Shown here in pieces: positions 39,130-49,610 of a DNA stretch of 64,000 bases; position 1 is the first letter of the stretch; the number at the start of each line of letters is the position of its first letter. The notes under the pieces were generated by a model, which did not search any database, was not told the origin of the DNA, and saw only the letters and a program-made list of their open reading frames with translations. Made by a program: the position numbers and the translations under genes. The DNA comes from Chondrus crispus. Its lineage: Eukaryota; Rhodophyta; Florideophyceae; Gigartinales; Gigartinaceae. The stretch covers positions 22,384 through 86,383 of the forward strand of contig NW_005179060.1 of assembly GCF_000350225.1 (NCBI RefSeq). The letters are read 5' to 3'.

Positions 39130-41328
39130 CTAGGTTGGTAGTGTGCGCTCCTTCATTGCCTTCTTCTTCTTGTACGACCTTGCTCTGTACTTCGCTTTGT
39201 ATTTGCGTCGAGTCTCTCTCCAATGCCAAAGCTTCTGCAAGTGGGACCACTCGCGCCCCGGCAGAAGCTCTGCCTGAATACGCTTCCATACTGCTGCATC
39301 ATCAAGACATGCGCCGCGCCCAAACATGCTCAACCCACGTGTGACTTGCTCTACTTCATAGTTGTTGAGAGGTGAGGTTATCAGCATTACTTGTCTCTTG
39401 ACTGGGTTATCTGGGCAGCGTCGCGATGAGAGATATTTAACACGAGTTTGGCAATCATCCTCTTTTCGATGCGGAAGTAAATCTTTCGAAAACTGCCCGA
39501 CCTCATTGCTGCCGTATTTTGCCATCGTTATTGCAAGCAAAAAATCGTCTCCGGCTGTCCACGAAAACCAACCTGGACGTAAACCTGAAGCTGAATACTG
39601 TCGTCCTTGAGGGCGAGTCCACATAGCTTGAGATATTTGGGGATTGTGAAATGGTTTGAAGCGAGCGAGTACGTTACCGGGCATCTCCTCCAGGTTTGCA
39701 TTTCTGCAGTCGCTGATAAATTGCTCAAGCAAATCAAGAACCGGAAGATTGTACGCTGAAGTCTTGCAGGTCTCATATTTGAACGCAGCGTTTCCGTCTC
39801 GATGCAGAAGCTTTTCAGAAAATGCCTTCAACCGTGACAAGTTGGTTGCCAGTGCCTGGTGGTATAGTGCGGACACTTTCTTGTTTTCTACTAATCCTCG
39901 CAGCAACACTTCGGAACGATTTGCGGCAGCGTTTGCAGTCGAAATGTCTACGGTTTCATTCGCGCCGCTTTCAAAACGTGGCTCACGAGCACTTCGTGAA
40001 ACCTTCTTCGCCTTGGCATGAACAGCGGTAAGCAGCTGTACATGAATGGACATTTGTTCATGCAACATGTTCACACAATGGACGGGAAGGTTGATGAAAG
40101 GTGCGTTTGGACTTCCAATATACGGAGTAGGCACGCTTCGGTTCGCAGATGGACCTGTTTGGCTCCTTAGTGTGTTTGAAACGGCTCCGTTAACGACCGG
40201 ATGCGGTGCAGAGGCTGCCGCAGCTGGTGCGGAGGACAATGTTCGTGAAATTGGGAGGGCACGGATTGATCTATTTGATTGCCTCGGCTTAACAGTCTGG
40301 GAAGCTCGTGAATGACGCGTTTGTCGGCGTAGCCCTACCGTGCTGTTCGAGAACAACTGAACCAGTTCTTTCCGAGAGACTTGCAAATCATCTCTATATT
40401 CAAGAGGGTCGTCTTGTACTCTAGCTGACTCTCGCAGGTAGTCGAAATCATCATCATCATCCAAAGCCCAACTTGGGGGAGGTAGTCCCCCAGGAACATC
40501 ACGGCTGCCTTCGGTAACTCTATCTCCCGATTCCGCCAGAATGCCCATGAGAAACTGCTGATACTCATCCGGAGCGCCTTCCTTCCCATCAAATTCATCG
40601 TCCTCATCGTCCTCATCTTCTTCTTCTTCTGCCTCGCATCCAGATTCATCCGAATCTGCCTCATCTAGTTCGTCCACTTCTATGTCATTTGAGTCATGGA
40701 AATTATCGAATTCAATAGTGTCATCAGGGAGATGTATATTTTCATCTTCATTGTTTTCATCAAATGGTTCGGAATCCTCCCGCTCGTCTTCTTCGTCGGT
40801 CGAGTCAAGATTATCAACCTCGAAGTCGGGATCATCTAGGTCAAAGTCTGGATCTTGGCCAAGCTCGGGCCCTAGTGAAGGTAGAGATGCATGGTTGGTA
40901 GGATAAAGTTCGGATGGTCGCGCTAGGTCATCGAATGCTCCGTTTCTGCTTGCAATTCGTCGGGTGGACTGTTGAATGCGTGGGTCGTTCAGAATATGGT
41001 TGAGTTCGGCTTCCGACCGACGCGTGGTATCAGGTGCTAGCTCCCCTTCATTGATGTCTACTAGGCCATTGTACTGGTCATCGTCATCTTCATCTGCAAG
41101 TACGTCTGCATTAGCCTCAAAGTCAGGGTCGTCCTCAGAGTCCTCCTCGTCGAGTTCATAGCGAACATATCCCTTCGGAACAGGTTCTCTATTTTCCCTT
41201 CTCCCGGAGGACTGGCTTCTTTCGGAGTTGAGGCCTATACCTTCCGCACAAACTGCGAAACGGCCACGCTTCTTCACAGGTTGTGGAACCTCAGCTCTTT
41301 CCTCTCGCGATGGAAACTCGGAGGACAT
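39130..41328 (-). CDS. GON4-like Myb/SANT chromatin protein
   Basis: A 732-residue single-exon ORF. The N-terminal ~270 residues are strongly acidic with runs of Asp/Glu (EEEEDEDDEDDEF). The central part is Ser/Ala-rich, then a conserved helical region (NLPVHCVNMLHEQMSIHVQLL) follows. From about residue 586 there is a SANT/Myb-like repeat (FSWTAGDDFLLAITMAKYG, LLPHRKEDDCQTRVKYL) and the RRCPDNPVKR link typical of the GON4L family. A second repeat (EVEQVTRGLSMFG...WKRIQAELLPGREWSHLQKLW) and a basic tail come last. GON4L proteins are nuclear corepressors linked to cell-cycle genes. Identification rests on the double Myb-like tail and the PDNPVK linker. Confidence 0.75.
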   Translation of the reverse strand: MSSEFPSREERAEVPQPVKKRGRFAVCAEGIGLNSERSQSSGRRENREPVPKGYVRYELDEEDSEDDPDFEANADVLADEDDDDQYNGLVDINEGELAPDTTRRSEAELNHILNDPRIQQSTRRIASRNGAFDDLARPSELYPTNHASLPSLGPELGQDPDFDLDDPDFEVDNLDSTDEEDEREDSEPFDENNEDENIHLPDDTIEFDNFHDSNDIEVDELDEADSDESGCEAEEEEDEDDEDDEFDGKEGAPDEYQQFLMGILAESGDRVTEGSRDVPGGLPPPSWALDDDDDFDYLRESARVQDDPLEYRDDLQVSRKELVQLFSNSTVGLRRQTRHSRASQTVKPRQSNRSIRALPISRTLSSAPAAAASAPHPVVNGAVSNTLRSQTGPSANRSVPTPYIGSPNAPFINLPVHCVNMLHEQMSIHVQLLTAVHAKAKKVSRSAREPRFESGANETVDISTANAAANRSEVLLRGLVENKKVSALYHQALATNLSRLKAFSEKLLHRDGNAAFKYETCKTSAYNLPVLDLLEQFISDCRNANLEEMPGNVLARFKPFHNPQISQAMWTRPQGRQYSASGLRPGWFSWTAGDDFLLAITMAKYGSNEVGQFSKDLLPHRKEDDCQTRVKYLSSRRCPDNPVKRQVMLITSPLNNYEVEQVTRGLSMFGRGACLDDAAVWKRIQAELLPGREWSHLQKLWHWRETRRKYKAKYRARSYKKKKAMKERTLPT

Positions 41329-41798
41329 GCCCGTTCTCCTCTAGCGGCATCTTCAGCATACCCGTGAAGACCTTGACACCTCAACTCATGTCGAAGCCCG
41401 CGCAGAAAAGTTGCAATCGATCCAAGCAAATTGTCAATGAAAATGCAAGCTTTTTCCCCTTCACGGATAAGATAGAGCAGTGTTTCTCTGCGAGAAGTGG
41501 GGAAGAGAGCGCATCTTTCAGCGGAATAAAAAAAAACACATGCCGCCATGTGGCCAGATGTAAGCTTTGCGCGAGCTATGACTGGATGTACGACGCAAAT
41601 TTACAGTTTCATTGACACGTACCGGAGGTATACACGTGTTACTGAGGTGGATGTTAATTGAGTCCAGACAGTGTGTCGACCCAAGCCTGAAAGCGAGCCC
41701 TTTTTGATTTTTGCTCCAACCTTTCTGCTCTCAGTGAGTGTGAACGCTCTCAAAAGGGTCTTTCGTTATTCATGCACTAGGTCGTAGTTGAACATGTC

Positions 41799-42389
41799 AT
41801 GCTTACAAGCAAGACATCTCTGTTTCATGAAAACCGTCGTCTCGCAAATTTTTTCTCGACACTGAAGATTCTTGATAAGGAGTTTTCTCCAAAGGGCTTG
41901 AAAACGGCTTCGCTTCAAAGTTCAGCTTCGCAGACTTTGGCAAAACGAAGAAATAACCAGAAGTCCTCGCCAGGCATGGAGGATTTCTGGGAGTTATTGA
42001 AAGCCACTGGTGCACTTCTATTTATCCTATATCGTTGCACTGAGTTTGGCGTTACAGTCCCTAGTCTCCTAACGAGTGATGGCTGCATAGGGTGTCATTT
42101 CGTATTCTCAGAACCAACATCACATAAACTCTATGAAAAAAATTGCGATTTGCGCATTTGTTTATTTTGTATCCAGAGAAAACAGCGAAGCAACAAGAAC
42201 TCTAGTAACAAAACAAAAGGGGTATCGAACAGAGAACGACGTCGAGCTTTGAATATTCAACAGAGAATCGTTCTCAAGTTGCTCGCAAACTTGTCTCTCT
42301 ACTCTCTGCAACGCAAGTTTAAAGATAACCAGCTCCGTGTACTTTCTGTAGATGCAAAACTTTTACACTGGCGTAATGCAAGACGGTAA
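41799..42389 (+). CDS. Unrecognised 196-residue ORF
   Basis: A plus-strand ORF of basic, Leu/Ser/Lys-rich composition, with a hydrophobic stretch (LLKATGALLFILYRC, residues about 67-81) and two Cys pairs (CIGC and CLFC). No family is recognised. The region is AT-rich and the ORF may be chance. It lies alone between the GON4-like gene and a gene-poor stretch. Confidence 0.25.
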   Translation: MLTSKTSLFHENRRLANFFSTLKILDKEFSPKGLKTASLQSSASQTLAKRRNNQKSSPGMEDFWELLKATGALLFILYRCTEFGVTVPSLLTSDGCIGCHFVFSEPTSHKLYEKNCDLRICLFCIQRKQRSNKNSSNKTKGVSNRERRRALNIQQRIVLKLLANLSLYSLQRKFKDNQLRVLSVDAKLLHWRNARR

Positions 42390-44438
42390 CGCAGGGAGCG
42401 TTGAAGAAACAGTGAGTAACACTGGCTTCTACAATACTAAATTTTTGCGTTTTCCAGTTAACGACTATCCGCAAATGGAACAAAAAAAACACCACCTAGA
42501 ATCTAGTATCTTTGCAATAGGAAATTAGACGATATGCGGCCTGCTTCCTTTGAGCATAGCTTTCTATTGCAACAATAGTTACGTCAATTCTGGAATCTAG
42601 AGAGTCGCATTTATCAGCACTGCTTCGTCATATGTGCCTGTACAGATTCCTTCTCGCTTGGAGTGGGAGTAAGGCTTTTGGAAGTACATTCCGATCAAGA
42701 GGACAAGAAAGCTAGACAATATGGTTATATATTAAACTGTAGGCGTGACTTTGTCTGTGATCTAATGCCTCAGAACATCTAAAACGCTCCTGTCATCGAC
42801 ATTTTAGAAACTGATACGCCTTCGAGCGTATTTTTTATGCACGCAAGTCCAAAGTCTTCCGATTCCTTGGAAGCATCACTTCGCTCCGAAAAGTTGCTCA
42901 AAGCGTACTTTTTGTTCATCCACGAGTTCTCCACAATCCATGATTTTGTTCCATAAATGGCAATATCTTCTAAGTGCAAGAGCTGATGTCTTTTCTAAAG
43001 AGAAGCCTTGGTGCAGGGCTTTTGTGTGGTCGGTATTATCGCAGTCAGATGTGTGTATGTGATGGTCTTGTAGCGTAGGTCCCCTTCGAAGGGTTACTCA
43101 TGCATGAGGGGGCGCAGGGCGTACACTGTAGAGGTACAGTACTTGTACCTGTGCTGTACCACAGTGGCCCGTATGAGCCGTTCGGGAATCTTGTAGGAAC
43201 ACCGTGCCACCATTGAAAAGCATCTATTGTGAAGCAGAGCTGAATTAAGAAGTCTTTGCAGGGAAATTTCGTTAAAAACACAACCATAATTTGATTGAGT
43301 TTTTTGGAAGTCTGAGATGATATTTAGACTTTGTTTTGACACACCCAGCAGTATATCGACAAATTCGTCAGCTCTTTCCGCATTCCAGAGACGGACGTCT
43401 TTCTGAAACGGCGTTTCTCGTTGCATCTTGGGGGCCATCCCGTTGGTATTGGGAAGAAACAGCCAGTCAGATCGGTCTGAGAAGGTCTAGTGATGGAAGA
43501 AGAGTGTGGAAGAAAGACCCTATCGAATCCCTGGCTTCTATGAACATTGGATGTGCGCTCTAGTACTGTAGGGAAAAGTGATGGGTACTGACTGTACAGG
43601 ATGACGGAAGACCACACTTGCTTTGCTGCATTGTTATTCGCAAAAAGAAACCCGCTATTGTAGGCATATCAAAGGAGATCCCCAGTTGTACCTGCTAGGC
43701 GAGGCGTGGGCTCTGCTCCTGAGGCTCTCAACTTATGTAAGAAATTTCGAAATCCTTGATCGGCGGAGTTTCGAGGACTCAACAGGATCGCACTCCACAC
43801 ATTTATAGGTATGCGAGAGCGGCGGAAGGTAGAGGTTCCACATTTTCTCGCAACGTTGACAATCGTGGAGATTACTTCGCTTACGCTGCGTGCATTGTGT
43901 CAGGCTGTTCCGAGTCACAGGCAAGTATACTGGCGTTATTTTAGAAGCATGGGAGCGGTCATTTGAAATGTTCTCGGCATGCCCGTGAATCGTATTGCGG
44001 TAGCTCCAGCACAACCTTGAGCCGCACATTCCGTTATGGGCGTTATGCCTGCAAGTCGTCCTTTGCTAAGGGTTCGCAGGCAATGAACATGTCAGGACTA
44101 GGGAATAGGTCGCAGTCAGAGGACAGCGGTCAGTTGACTCACATGATTCTAAAGTGTCCCCCTAGTACCCTTCACAAGAGGGCCAAGGCATGGGCAGGAT
44201 TTCCTTGCAATTGGGATCCAAGTCCTGCCAAACAGAAGCCCGGAAACCGGACTGCAATTTCTGTTCAAGGAATCGCTTTAATCTTTACAACGCTCTGGCG
44301 ATCCCGGAGAACACAGCTCTCATCGAACCTGAGATAACTCGACCAGAGGCTCAGTTCTTTGAGAATGTCAGAATATCAATTGTTAGTGAGGTATCGTCTT
44401 TTGTCCAATGCAACCTACAAGCATCCTCCACGGCACCT
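42390..44438. other. Gene-poor stretch; nothing recognised
   Basis: Only short ORFs without domains occur here (for example 43094-43438 and 43324-43617 minus, 43963-44337 plus). A small palindromic patch, GTACAGTACTTGTACCTGTGCTGTAC, lies near 43135. I see no transposon ends. Confidence 0.45.
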
Positions 44439-45818
44439 CTACAACTCCTCTTTGGGGTCACCACACGATTTACCATCCTTTGGAGGCTCTGTGCCACACT
44501 GCCCGCTACTCTCATTAGACTCGTCTTTCGGTTCGCTCGCACCATTGTCAGTTTCATTAGAGTCCCCCGCGCCTTCTTTTTCTGGTTCTTTAACTTCCCA
44601 CTTCGGCAACTCTGAAGAGAGCTTCTTAAACCTTCCGTCACCGCCAACAATCCTATCCAAGAAAGAGGAAATAGCGCTCTTGCTTGGCCCATCCTCTGCT
44701 TCGAGTGCGGCATACTTCTTCTTTCTTGCACGCATCACAATGAAACCGCCAACGTCAGAAGAGATGCCAAACAGCGATGCGAAGTCACGTCCCCCGTCTA
44801 TGGTGCTGTCTAGTATGGCGAATGCCATGTTATCGTATTGGTACTGCTCTGCAATTGGCTTCAAGTCCCCGAATAAGGTATGTGTTCGGCCACCAGGCAC
44901 TAAGGCCAGGCCACACATGCGCCCGTCATTTCTCGATCCGCATTGTTCCTCGTATGCTTTCGTACCACTAATGATAGACACGTCGCCTGAGTAAGCTTTC
45001 GGCTGAGCGAAAACCTTTTCTGCAGGTTCTTTTTCGGCAGCCGGCTCACCTGGTGGGATGTCCTTGTTACCTACAACGCTCTCAAAGAAATTATGCAAAG
45101 AGGTTGGATCCATGGCCCCAGAGAACAGTGATGCATGTTCGGGGTCGCTCTCTCCAGCCTTGAAGGAAATCAGTGCCGGATAAGACTTCACGGAGTATTT
45201 TTTGACAAGATCCGCGGCATCAGTTTTGCGGACTTCGCCAAAAGCAACACGTCCCTTGAAACGAGCGGACATTCCCTTGTACAAAGGTGATGTCGAGCTT
45301 TTATCGGTAAACAGCAGTACATGGGGAAGCCTGTGATCATCCTTGAAGAATGCGTCAAGTCCGGAAGGCTTAACCCTCGCGACGAATGACGGCATGACGT
45401 ACTTGACCTGGTCGACGAATGCCTTTGCAGAGCGTCCCGCGTTGTAATCGGATGGTCTGCGTGCCGCGCTGCCATCCCCCTTGAAGATCTTGAGGGTCGG
45501 AAAGCCTTTGACACCAAAGCGCTGCGCTAGTGAAGAGTGGTCATCGCAGTTGATGACTCCCAATTTGGCCACGCCGTCGAGTTTCTTCGCGGCTTTCGTG
45601 AATGCAGGTGCTGACGATTGGCAATGGCCGCACCAAGGGGCGTAGAATTTGACCAACCATGTTTCGGTCGACTGCATGACCATCTTGTCGAAGTTGGACG
45701 CGGTAAGCTCAACCACATGCTCACCGTACATGCCCGCCAGACCTACTGTGGCACTCGAAGCTACGATAAGCAGCAGAGTGAGCGCTTTTAGCACTCGTCC
45801 ATGTGACAGGGTCTTCAT
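44439..45818 (-). CDS. Protein disulfide isomerase (PDI-like), ER lumen
   Basis: A 459-residue single-exon ORF. Residues 1-28 are a signal peptide (basic start, then ALTLLLIVASSATVGLA). A thioredoxin domain follows with the catalytic APWCGHC (Cys63/Cys66) and cis-Pro in GFPTLKIF. A second thioredoxin-like domain lacks CxxC (KSYPALISFK), and a third, redox-inactive region follows. The acidic C-terminus ends in KEEL, a variant of the KDEL retrieval signal. One active a-type domain followed by inactive ones resembles P5/MPD1-type PDIs more than classical PDI with two active sites. It would catalyse disulfide formation and isomerisation in secreted proteins. Confidence 0.95.
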   Translation of the reverse strand: MKTLSHGRVLKALTLLLIVASSATVGLAGMYGEHVVELTASNFDKMVMQSTETWLVKFYAPWCGHCQSSAPAFTKAAKKLDGVAKLGVINCDDHSSLAQRFGVKGFPTLKIFKGDGSAARRPSDYNAGRSAKAFVDQVKYVMPSFVARVKPSGLDAFFKDDHRLPHVLLFTDKSSTSPLYKGMSARFKGRVAFGEVRKTDAADLVKKYSVKSYPALISFKAGESDPEHASLFSGAMDPTSLHNFFESVVGNKDIPPGEPAAEKEPAEKVFAQPKAYSGDVSIISGTKAYEEQCGSRNDGRMCGLALVPGGRTHTLFGDLKPIAEQYQYDNMAFAILDSTIDGGRDFASLFGISSDVGGFIVMRARKKKYAALEAEDGPSKSAISSFLDRIVGGDGRFKKLSSELPKWEVKEPEKEGAGDSNETDNGASEPKDESNESSGQCGTEPPKDGKSCGDPKEEL

Positions 45819-46276
45819 TGGAAGGTTTGCAACCTGCTCCGCTTGATCTCGACGAGCTAGTAGTTCGACGCAGTGGATATTCTGTCTTGGTAGCGAGTGC
45901 GGTGGCTAAATGAAGACGAACAAGGTTTGGGTAATCATGAGATGAGTCAAGCGCTCCCGATACAGCAGCGAGAGAGGTCGCCAGGGGTGCCGCAACTTCT
46001 AAAGTACTGCTCTCCTGGGATATGTCAAGTAAGCAGCGGAATAGATGCCCTGTGATGCATTCGAAGAATCGAGTGTGAGGAATCGATGCTGTTGTTTTTT
46101 AGAGTTTGCCGGGCCCACAGTGATTGAAAGAGTCAATCATCTCTCCAAGATCTAAAGGATTCGCTTGATCATTGGTTAGATGGAGGTCAGTACAGTGTAT
46201 AGGGCCAATAGGAATCAAATATACGCGTTTTTATGATCTGCCAGCAATGTCCGCTGGCATGGAAGGGTACCTTCCC
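45819..46276. other. Intergenic; no gene recognised
   Basis: The upstream region of the PDI gene, up to the Pack-type element. Nothing else is supported. Confidence 0.5.
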
Positions 46277-46588
46277 TAAGAGCATCCCCACCGGTACGCA
46301 ATCAAATCATCAAATAACAACACTTGGCACACTTTTTCTGTAATTTGATTGGCTCCCTAGAATTTGGTTGTTTCGTTATTTGGCTGTTTGATGCTTCGGA
46401 AAGAACTACCCCACCGGTGAGAACCAAATGAAGTACATTCCCCTCGTACTCACCATCGCATCCTTGTACTCACACTCGTACTCACCCTCGTATCGCACCC
46501 TCAGTCGTAGTCGCACGCTCACTCGAAACCCATCCCGCGACCTTCTCCCTCGCCACTTTGTCTGCACTCCTTCCCTCTCACCTCCACC

Positions 46589-47470
46589 GTGGACAAAGAC
46601 AGACTGCCGGCGCTGTCCTCCCTGCTCACGGACAGCACGCGCTCCCCACGCAACCGCGAGCAGCGCGATCCCGGAGAGAACATACGCGCCGGCGGCAGCG
46701 GTGCTGCGGCGGATGATTGGCTCGACAGCCGCGAGCGACGTTCTCCTGCGGCTGCTGCTGCTGCTGAGCAGCGAATCGCACTGCTCTAGCACTGTCTGCG
46801 CTTGTGAACCTGTCGGAGGACGAGGAGCCGGCGGCTCTGACGCACGCGGACGCGGTGCGGCTCGCAGCGCAGGTGGTCCTGGACGCGGACGTCGTCGCGC
46901 TGCACGCGGCGCTGCTGTCCAACCTGACGCGCTTCGCGCCGGGCGTGGACGAAGCGGAGGGCGCGGACGGGTTTCGGGAGAGGGGCACGCTACTCGTGCT
47001 CGTGGAGAGGGTACCGAGTATTCCGAATGTGCTGCGGCTGTCGAATGCGTGCGCGAGCCAGGAGGGGAGGGACGTCCTGTTGGTCGAGGGGAGGCAGGCG
47101 GAGAGACAGCTGTTGACGAGGTTGCTGAGATTGCTGGAGGCGGGGGAGGCAGAGAAGAGGCTGGCGGGGGCGAGCTGGGTGCGGAACTGCGCGATGGCGG
47201 ACGAGTGCCATGATGTGTTGGTGGGGGTACGGCGGCGGTGGCAATGTGCTTGGGGAGGTCAAAGGAGGTGGGACGGGAGGAGATGGCGGAGATTCGCGCC
47301 TGGTTGGTCGAGGAAGTGTTGTTGTTGTGTAAGAGCCGGGCGGGGAAGGACGCGCTCAGGGATGGCGGGGCCGTCGACGTTCTGGAGGGATGGAAGGGGG
47401 AAGAGCATCAGGGATGGCGGGGCCGTCGACGTTCTGGAGGGATGGAAGGGAAGAGCATGCACGCCGTAGT
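46589..47470 (+). pseudogene. Captured, degenerate HGH1-like gene (ARM-type chaperone)
   Basis: Fragments in different frames match HGH1 (FAM203), a cytosolic ARM/HEAT-repeat chaperone that helps fold translation factor eEF2. They are DRLPALSSLL, ALSALVNLSEDEE, VVALHAALLSNLTR, a LLRLLEAGEAEKRLAGASWVRNCAMADECHDVLV block (quoted here only by its start and end: LLRLLE and CHDVLV), and IRAWLVEEVLLLCKSRAGKD. The order fits the family. The reading frame changes at least twice: near 46.6-46.8 kb and at about 47.22 kb, where the expected middle segment is missing. A 52-bp tandem duplication (47357-47408, 47409-47458) repeats RDGGAVDVLEGWKG. The copy is not functional. The intact parent gene is expected elsewhere in the genome. 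Confidence 0.6.
47357..47458. repeat. 52-bp tandem duplication in the HGH1-like copy
   Basis: Two adjacent units, nearly identical with a 2-base length difference, repeat the last conserved HGH1 coding block. It marks decay after capture. Confidence 0.9.
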
Positions 47471-47794
47471 GGGCATTCTGGATCGGCGGGAGACACTGGT
47501 AATCTCGAGGCAAATACCGCATCGATGCACTTTTTGGTGGGAAGCCGTTTCGGTCGACCAATAGAACGTGCACAACTGGATTGTCAAGGGTAATCAAACA
47601 GAGACTACCCGAACCAAATTCTTGATATTTGGTTCCGATTTTTAGATCGACACCAAAAATTTGATGATTTGGTTGCACCGGTGGGGATTTCAATCGACAT
47701 CAAATCATCAAATTTTGGTTGTTTGGGTATTTGATTCTACCGGTGGGGATGCTCTAATGACTTAAATTGGCAAAAGGCTCAAATAGACAATTTT

Positions 47795-47850
47795 GAAATT
47801 AGGGCATCTCCACCGCGGCTCTAAATCGTGGTTAGAGCATCTCTACCGCA
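47795..47850. repeat. Two further GRGCATCTCYACCG Harbinger-like end motifs
   Basis: TTAGGGCATCTCCACCG (about 47801) and TTAGAGCATCTCTACCG (about 47832) lie 31 bases apart in the same orientation. Both are preceded by TTA, a TWA-type target. They resemble the Pack element's end and may be nested ends of related MITEs. I did not find right-hand partners inside the window. Confidence 0.45.
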
Positions 47851-48224
47851 AACGTCTATTTTGAAAGGGAGATTCTGTGATTGGGGCGGTGACAGCTTGC
47901 AGAATTAGACAATCAGGGGCGTGACAGGGGAAAAGGTGGATGGCATGGAGGGTGAACAGGAAGCGGATGGACGGCTCCGTAGGTGATTTTCATATGTCAC
48001 CATCGTTTCCAATCACAACGGAAAATGTCGCATTTTAGTCAGCAGAATCACCCCTTAAGCCGTGAGGGACAATAAAGAATCACCCCGTAATCCCACGTTG
48101 TTACCCTACCCGCGAACGACCTGCTCCTGGTCTCGATAATCTCTTTACTTCCGCCTGATTCACCCTGCATTCTGCCCTGCATTCCCCCACGTCACCCTAA
48201 GGCCGCTGCTCAAACCAGACAACC

Positions 48225-48811
48225 ATGTCGCCCCCAACAGTCCCAGACCTACCGAAAACGGCTTTGCAGGCCCTCCGTCACTTTAATGTTGTGGAAGAAA
48301 ATGCTACGACCATCCTACAACTTTTTTGCTTCATGGGAGCGACTGCCCCGATATCAGCTGTTCGAAAAGCTTTCCGCCATCTCGCTGCCTTGGTTCACCC
48401 GGACGTCTGCCGCGACGATCCCCGGGGGGCGACTCGAAGCATGCGTACATTGAGTAGGGCAATGGAAATGGTAGAAAACCTCGTTGCCGTTGCTGTTAAC
48501 GAGAAAGACATCTATCACGACAGAGATTTCGTCTTGCGGGGTCATCTTAAGTTTTCGCTCTCTGAAACAATCTGGGAGCAGGAGCTGCGGGTCTTCGAGA
48601 GACGTGCCGAAGAGATCCGTATGCGCCAAGAAGCTCCAACTACAGCGCGCAATCTTACACCAAACTCCACAAACGAGCATGCTCGCGCAGCTGCTCAACA
48701 GCAGAGGGAGAAGGAGGAGCGGCAAGAGGCTACCGCTCGGAGGGTGCGTGATGCACACGCGCGTGAAGAAAGGGCGCGTACAGCTCCCGAGATGGCAGAG
48801 CGCGAGGACGG
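48225..48811 (+). pseudogene. 5' part of MULE gene: J domain plus coiled coil
   Basis: This starts the long ORF of a Mutator-like element. Residues about 45-85 form a J-domain core: helix SAVRKAFRHLAALVHPDV with the HPD tripeptide, then helix RGATRSMRTLSRAMEMVENL. Charged coiled-coil sequence follows (QQQREKEERQEATARRV). J domains normally recruit Hsp70. GypB inserted after codon 195. The frame continues in phase beyond the insertion at 59893 (ERQRADDEREE) when the 5-bp target duplication is counted once. The J domain and the MULE transposase were therefore parts of one ORF before the insertion. A J domain on a MULE transposase is not a combination I know. Confidence 0.75.
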
Positions 48812-49480
48812 TGTAGTATAATGACCGGCGCGAGCGCGCGGAGGTCATCAGACGGCCGTGTACGGTATACACGTGGGCGGTTGTGCCCACGTGTAGCGAG
48901 CGCGCGCGCATGCCGAGCAGTCGTAATCTGGCGTACGTGTACAGTAGTGCACGTGTCGTCCGAGCGGTAGTCTACGCGTGTTACGAGTGCGCGTTAGCAC
49001 ACGTGTCGTCCTTGCGGTAGTCTGTGAGCAACACGCGTGTACAGTAGTGCACACGTGTAGTAGCAGCGTCCGTGCGGTAGTAGCAATTATGGCGCTACCT
49101 TTTTAATTGTGTACAGTACCCGGCACGCACTAGGCGGCAGGTACTGTACTACTGTACTGGGACAGGTGTCCGAGGCGTCCCTCTGCGGCGTTAAGACCTG
49201 GCACCCGTCCCACCACTAAACGGGGGCAAGCTCGCCCCTGTCCCTTTCGCGCCTATATACGTCCGTTTCGGTTGTCTATCGCGCGCGCTGGCTTCTAACC
49301 CGTTACCGGTCGCTCCCGTTCACGCACCACGGGGCGACTGCGCGTAACCGGCCAGTGAGCCACTCCCTTTTCGCGAGCTCGTCCGATCGGTTCAATTAGC
49401 GCGTCGCGTCCACGCCGCGTGCTCCCTCGCTAAAGCCTCCGCCTCTCACCCAACCCAGGGCGGAGAGGAGTTATCCCACA
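48812..49480 (+). repeat. GypB 5' LTR
   Basis: A 669-bp LTR starting TGTAGTATAATG and ending TTATCCCACA. It carries a series of CACGTG-type palindromes (for example ACACGTGGGC paired with GCCCACGTGT at 48870-48895), a TATA-like CTATATACG near 49252 and a C-rich leader, and differs from the 3' LTR at about a dozen sites. Confidence 0.95.
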
Positions 49481-49483
49481 TTT

Positions 49484-49497
49484 TGGTACTCTTGTGG
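49484..49497 (+). other. GypB primer-binding site
   Basis: TGGTACTCTTGTGG begins 3 bases after the LTR, identical in sequence and spacing to GypA. The two elements' LTRs are unrelated, so this conservation points to a shared, specific primer. Confidence 0.7.
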
Positions 49498-49610
49498 AGG
49501 GGATAACTCTTGAGGTTGAGCCGCACGCGTAGTCGCTCGATCGCGCGCAGAACCGTACGGACGGAAAAGGTTGAGAAATCACCGCGTCGATCGCGAAGCG
49601 TATTCGACGA

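Larger units (their letters stand above)
46280..47754. mobile_element. Pack-type element with PIF/Harbinger-like ends carrying HGH1
   Basis: GAGCATCCCCACCGGTA (46280-46296) is inverted at 47738-47754, and TAA flanks both sides (46277-46279 and 47755-47757). That is the 3-bp TWA target duplication of PIF/Harbinger transposons. The terminal ~150 bases on each side are imperfectly inverted, with repeated CCCCACCGGT and CAAATCATCAAAT motifs. Inside is no transposase but a GC-rich degenerate HGH1 gene (46589-47470). This is the structure of a Pack-MITE: a non-autonomous DNA transposon that has captured a host gene. Confidence 0.78.

Noticed and set aside
43094-43617. Minus-strand ORFs of 97-114 residues
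   Set aside because: No recognisable family. They overlap in different frames in AT-rich sequence.
43733-44029. Zinc-finger gene (CxxC pairs on the minus strand)
   Set aside because: Cys spacing fits no known finger and the ORF is short and isolated.
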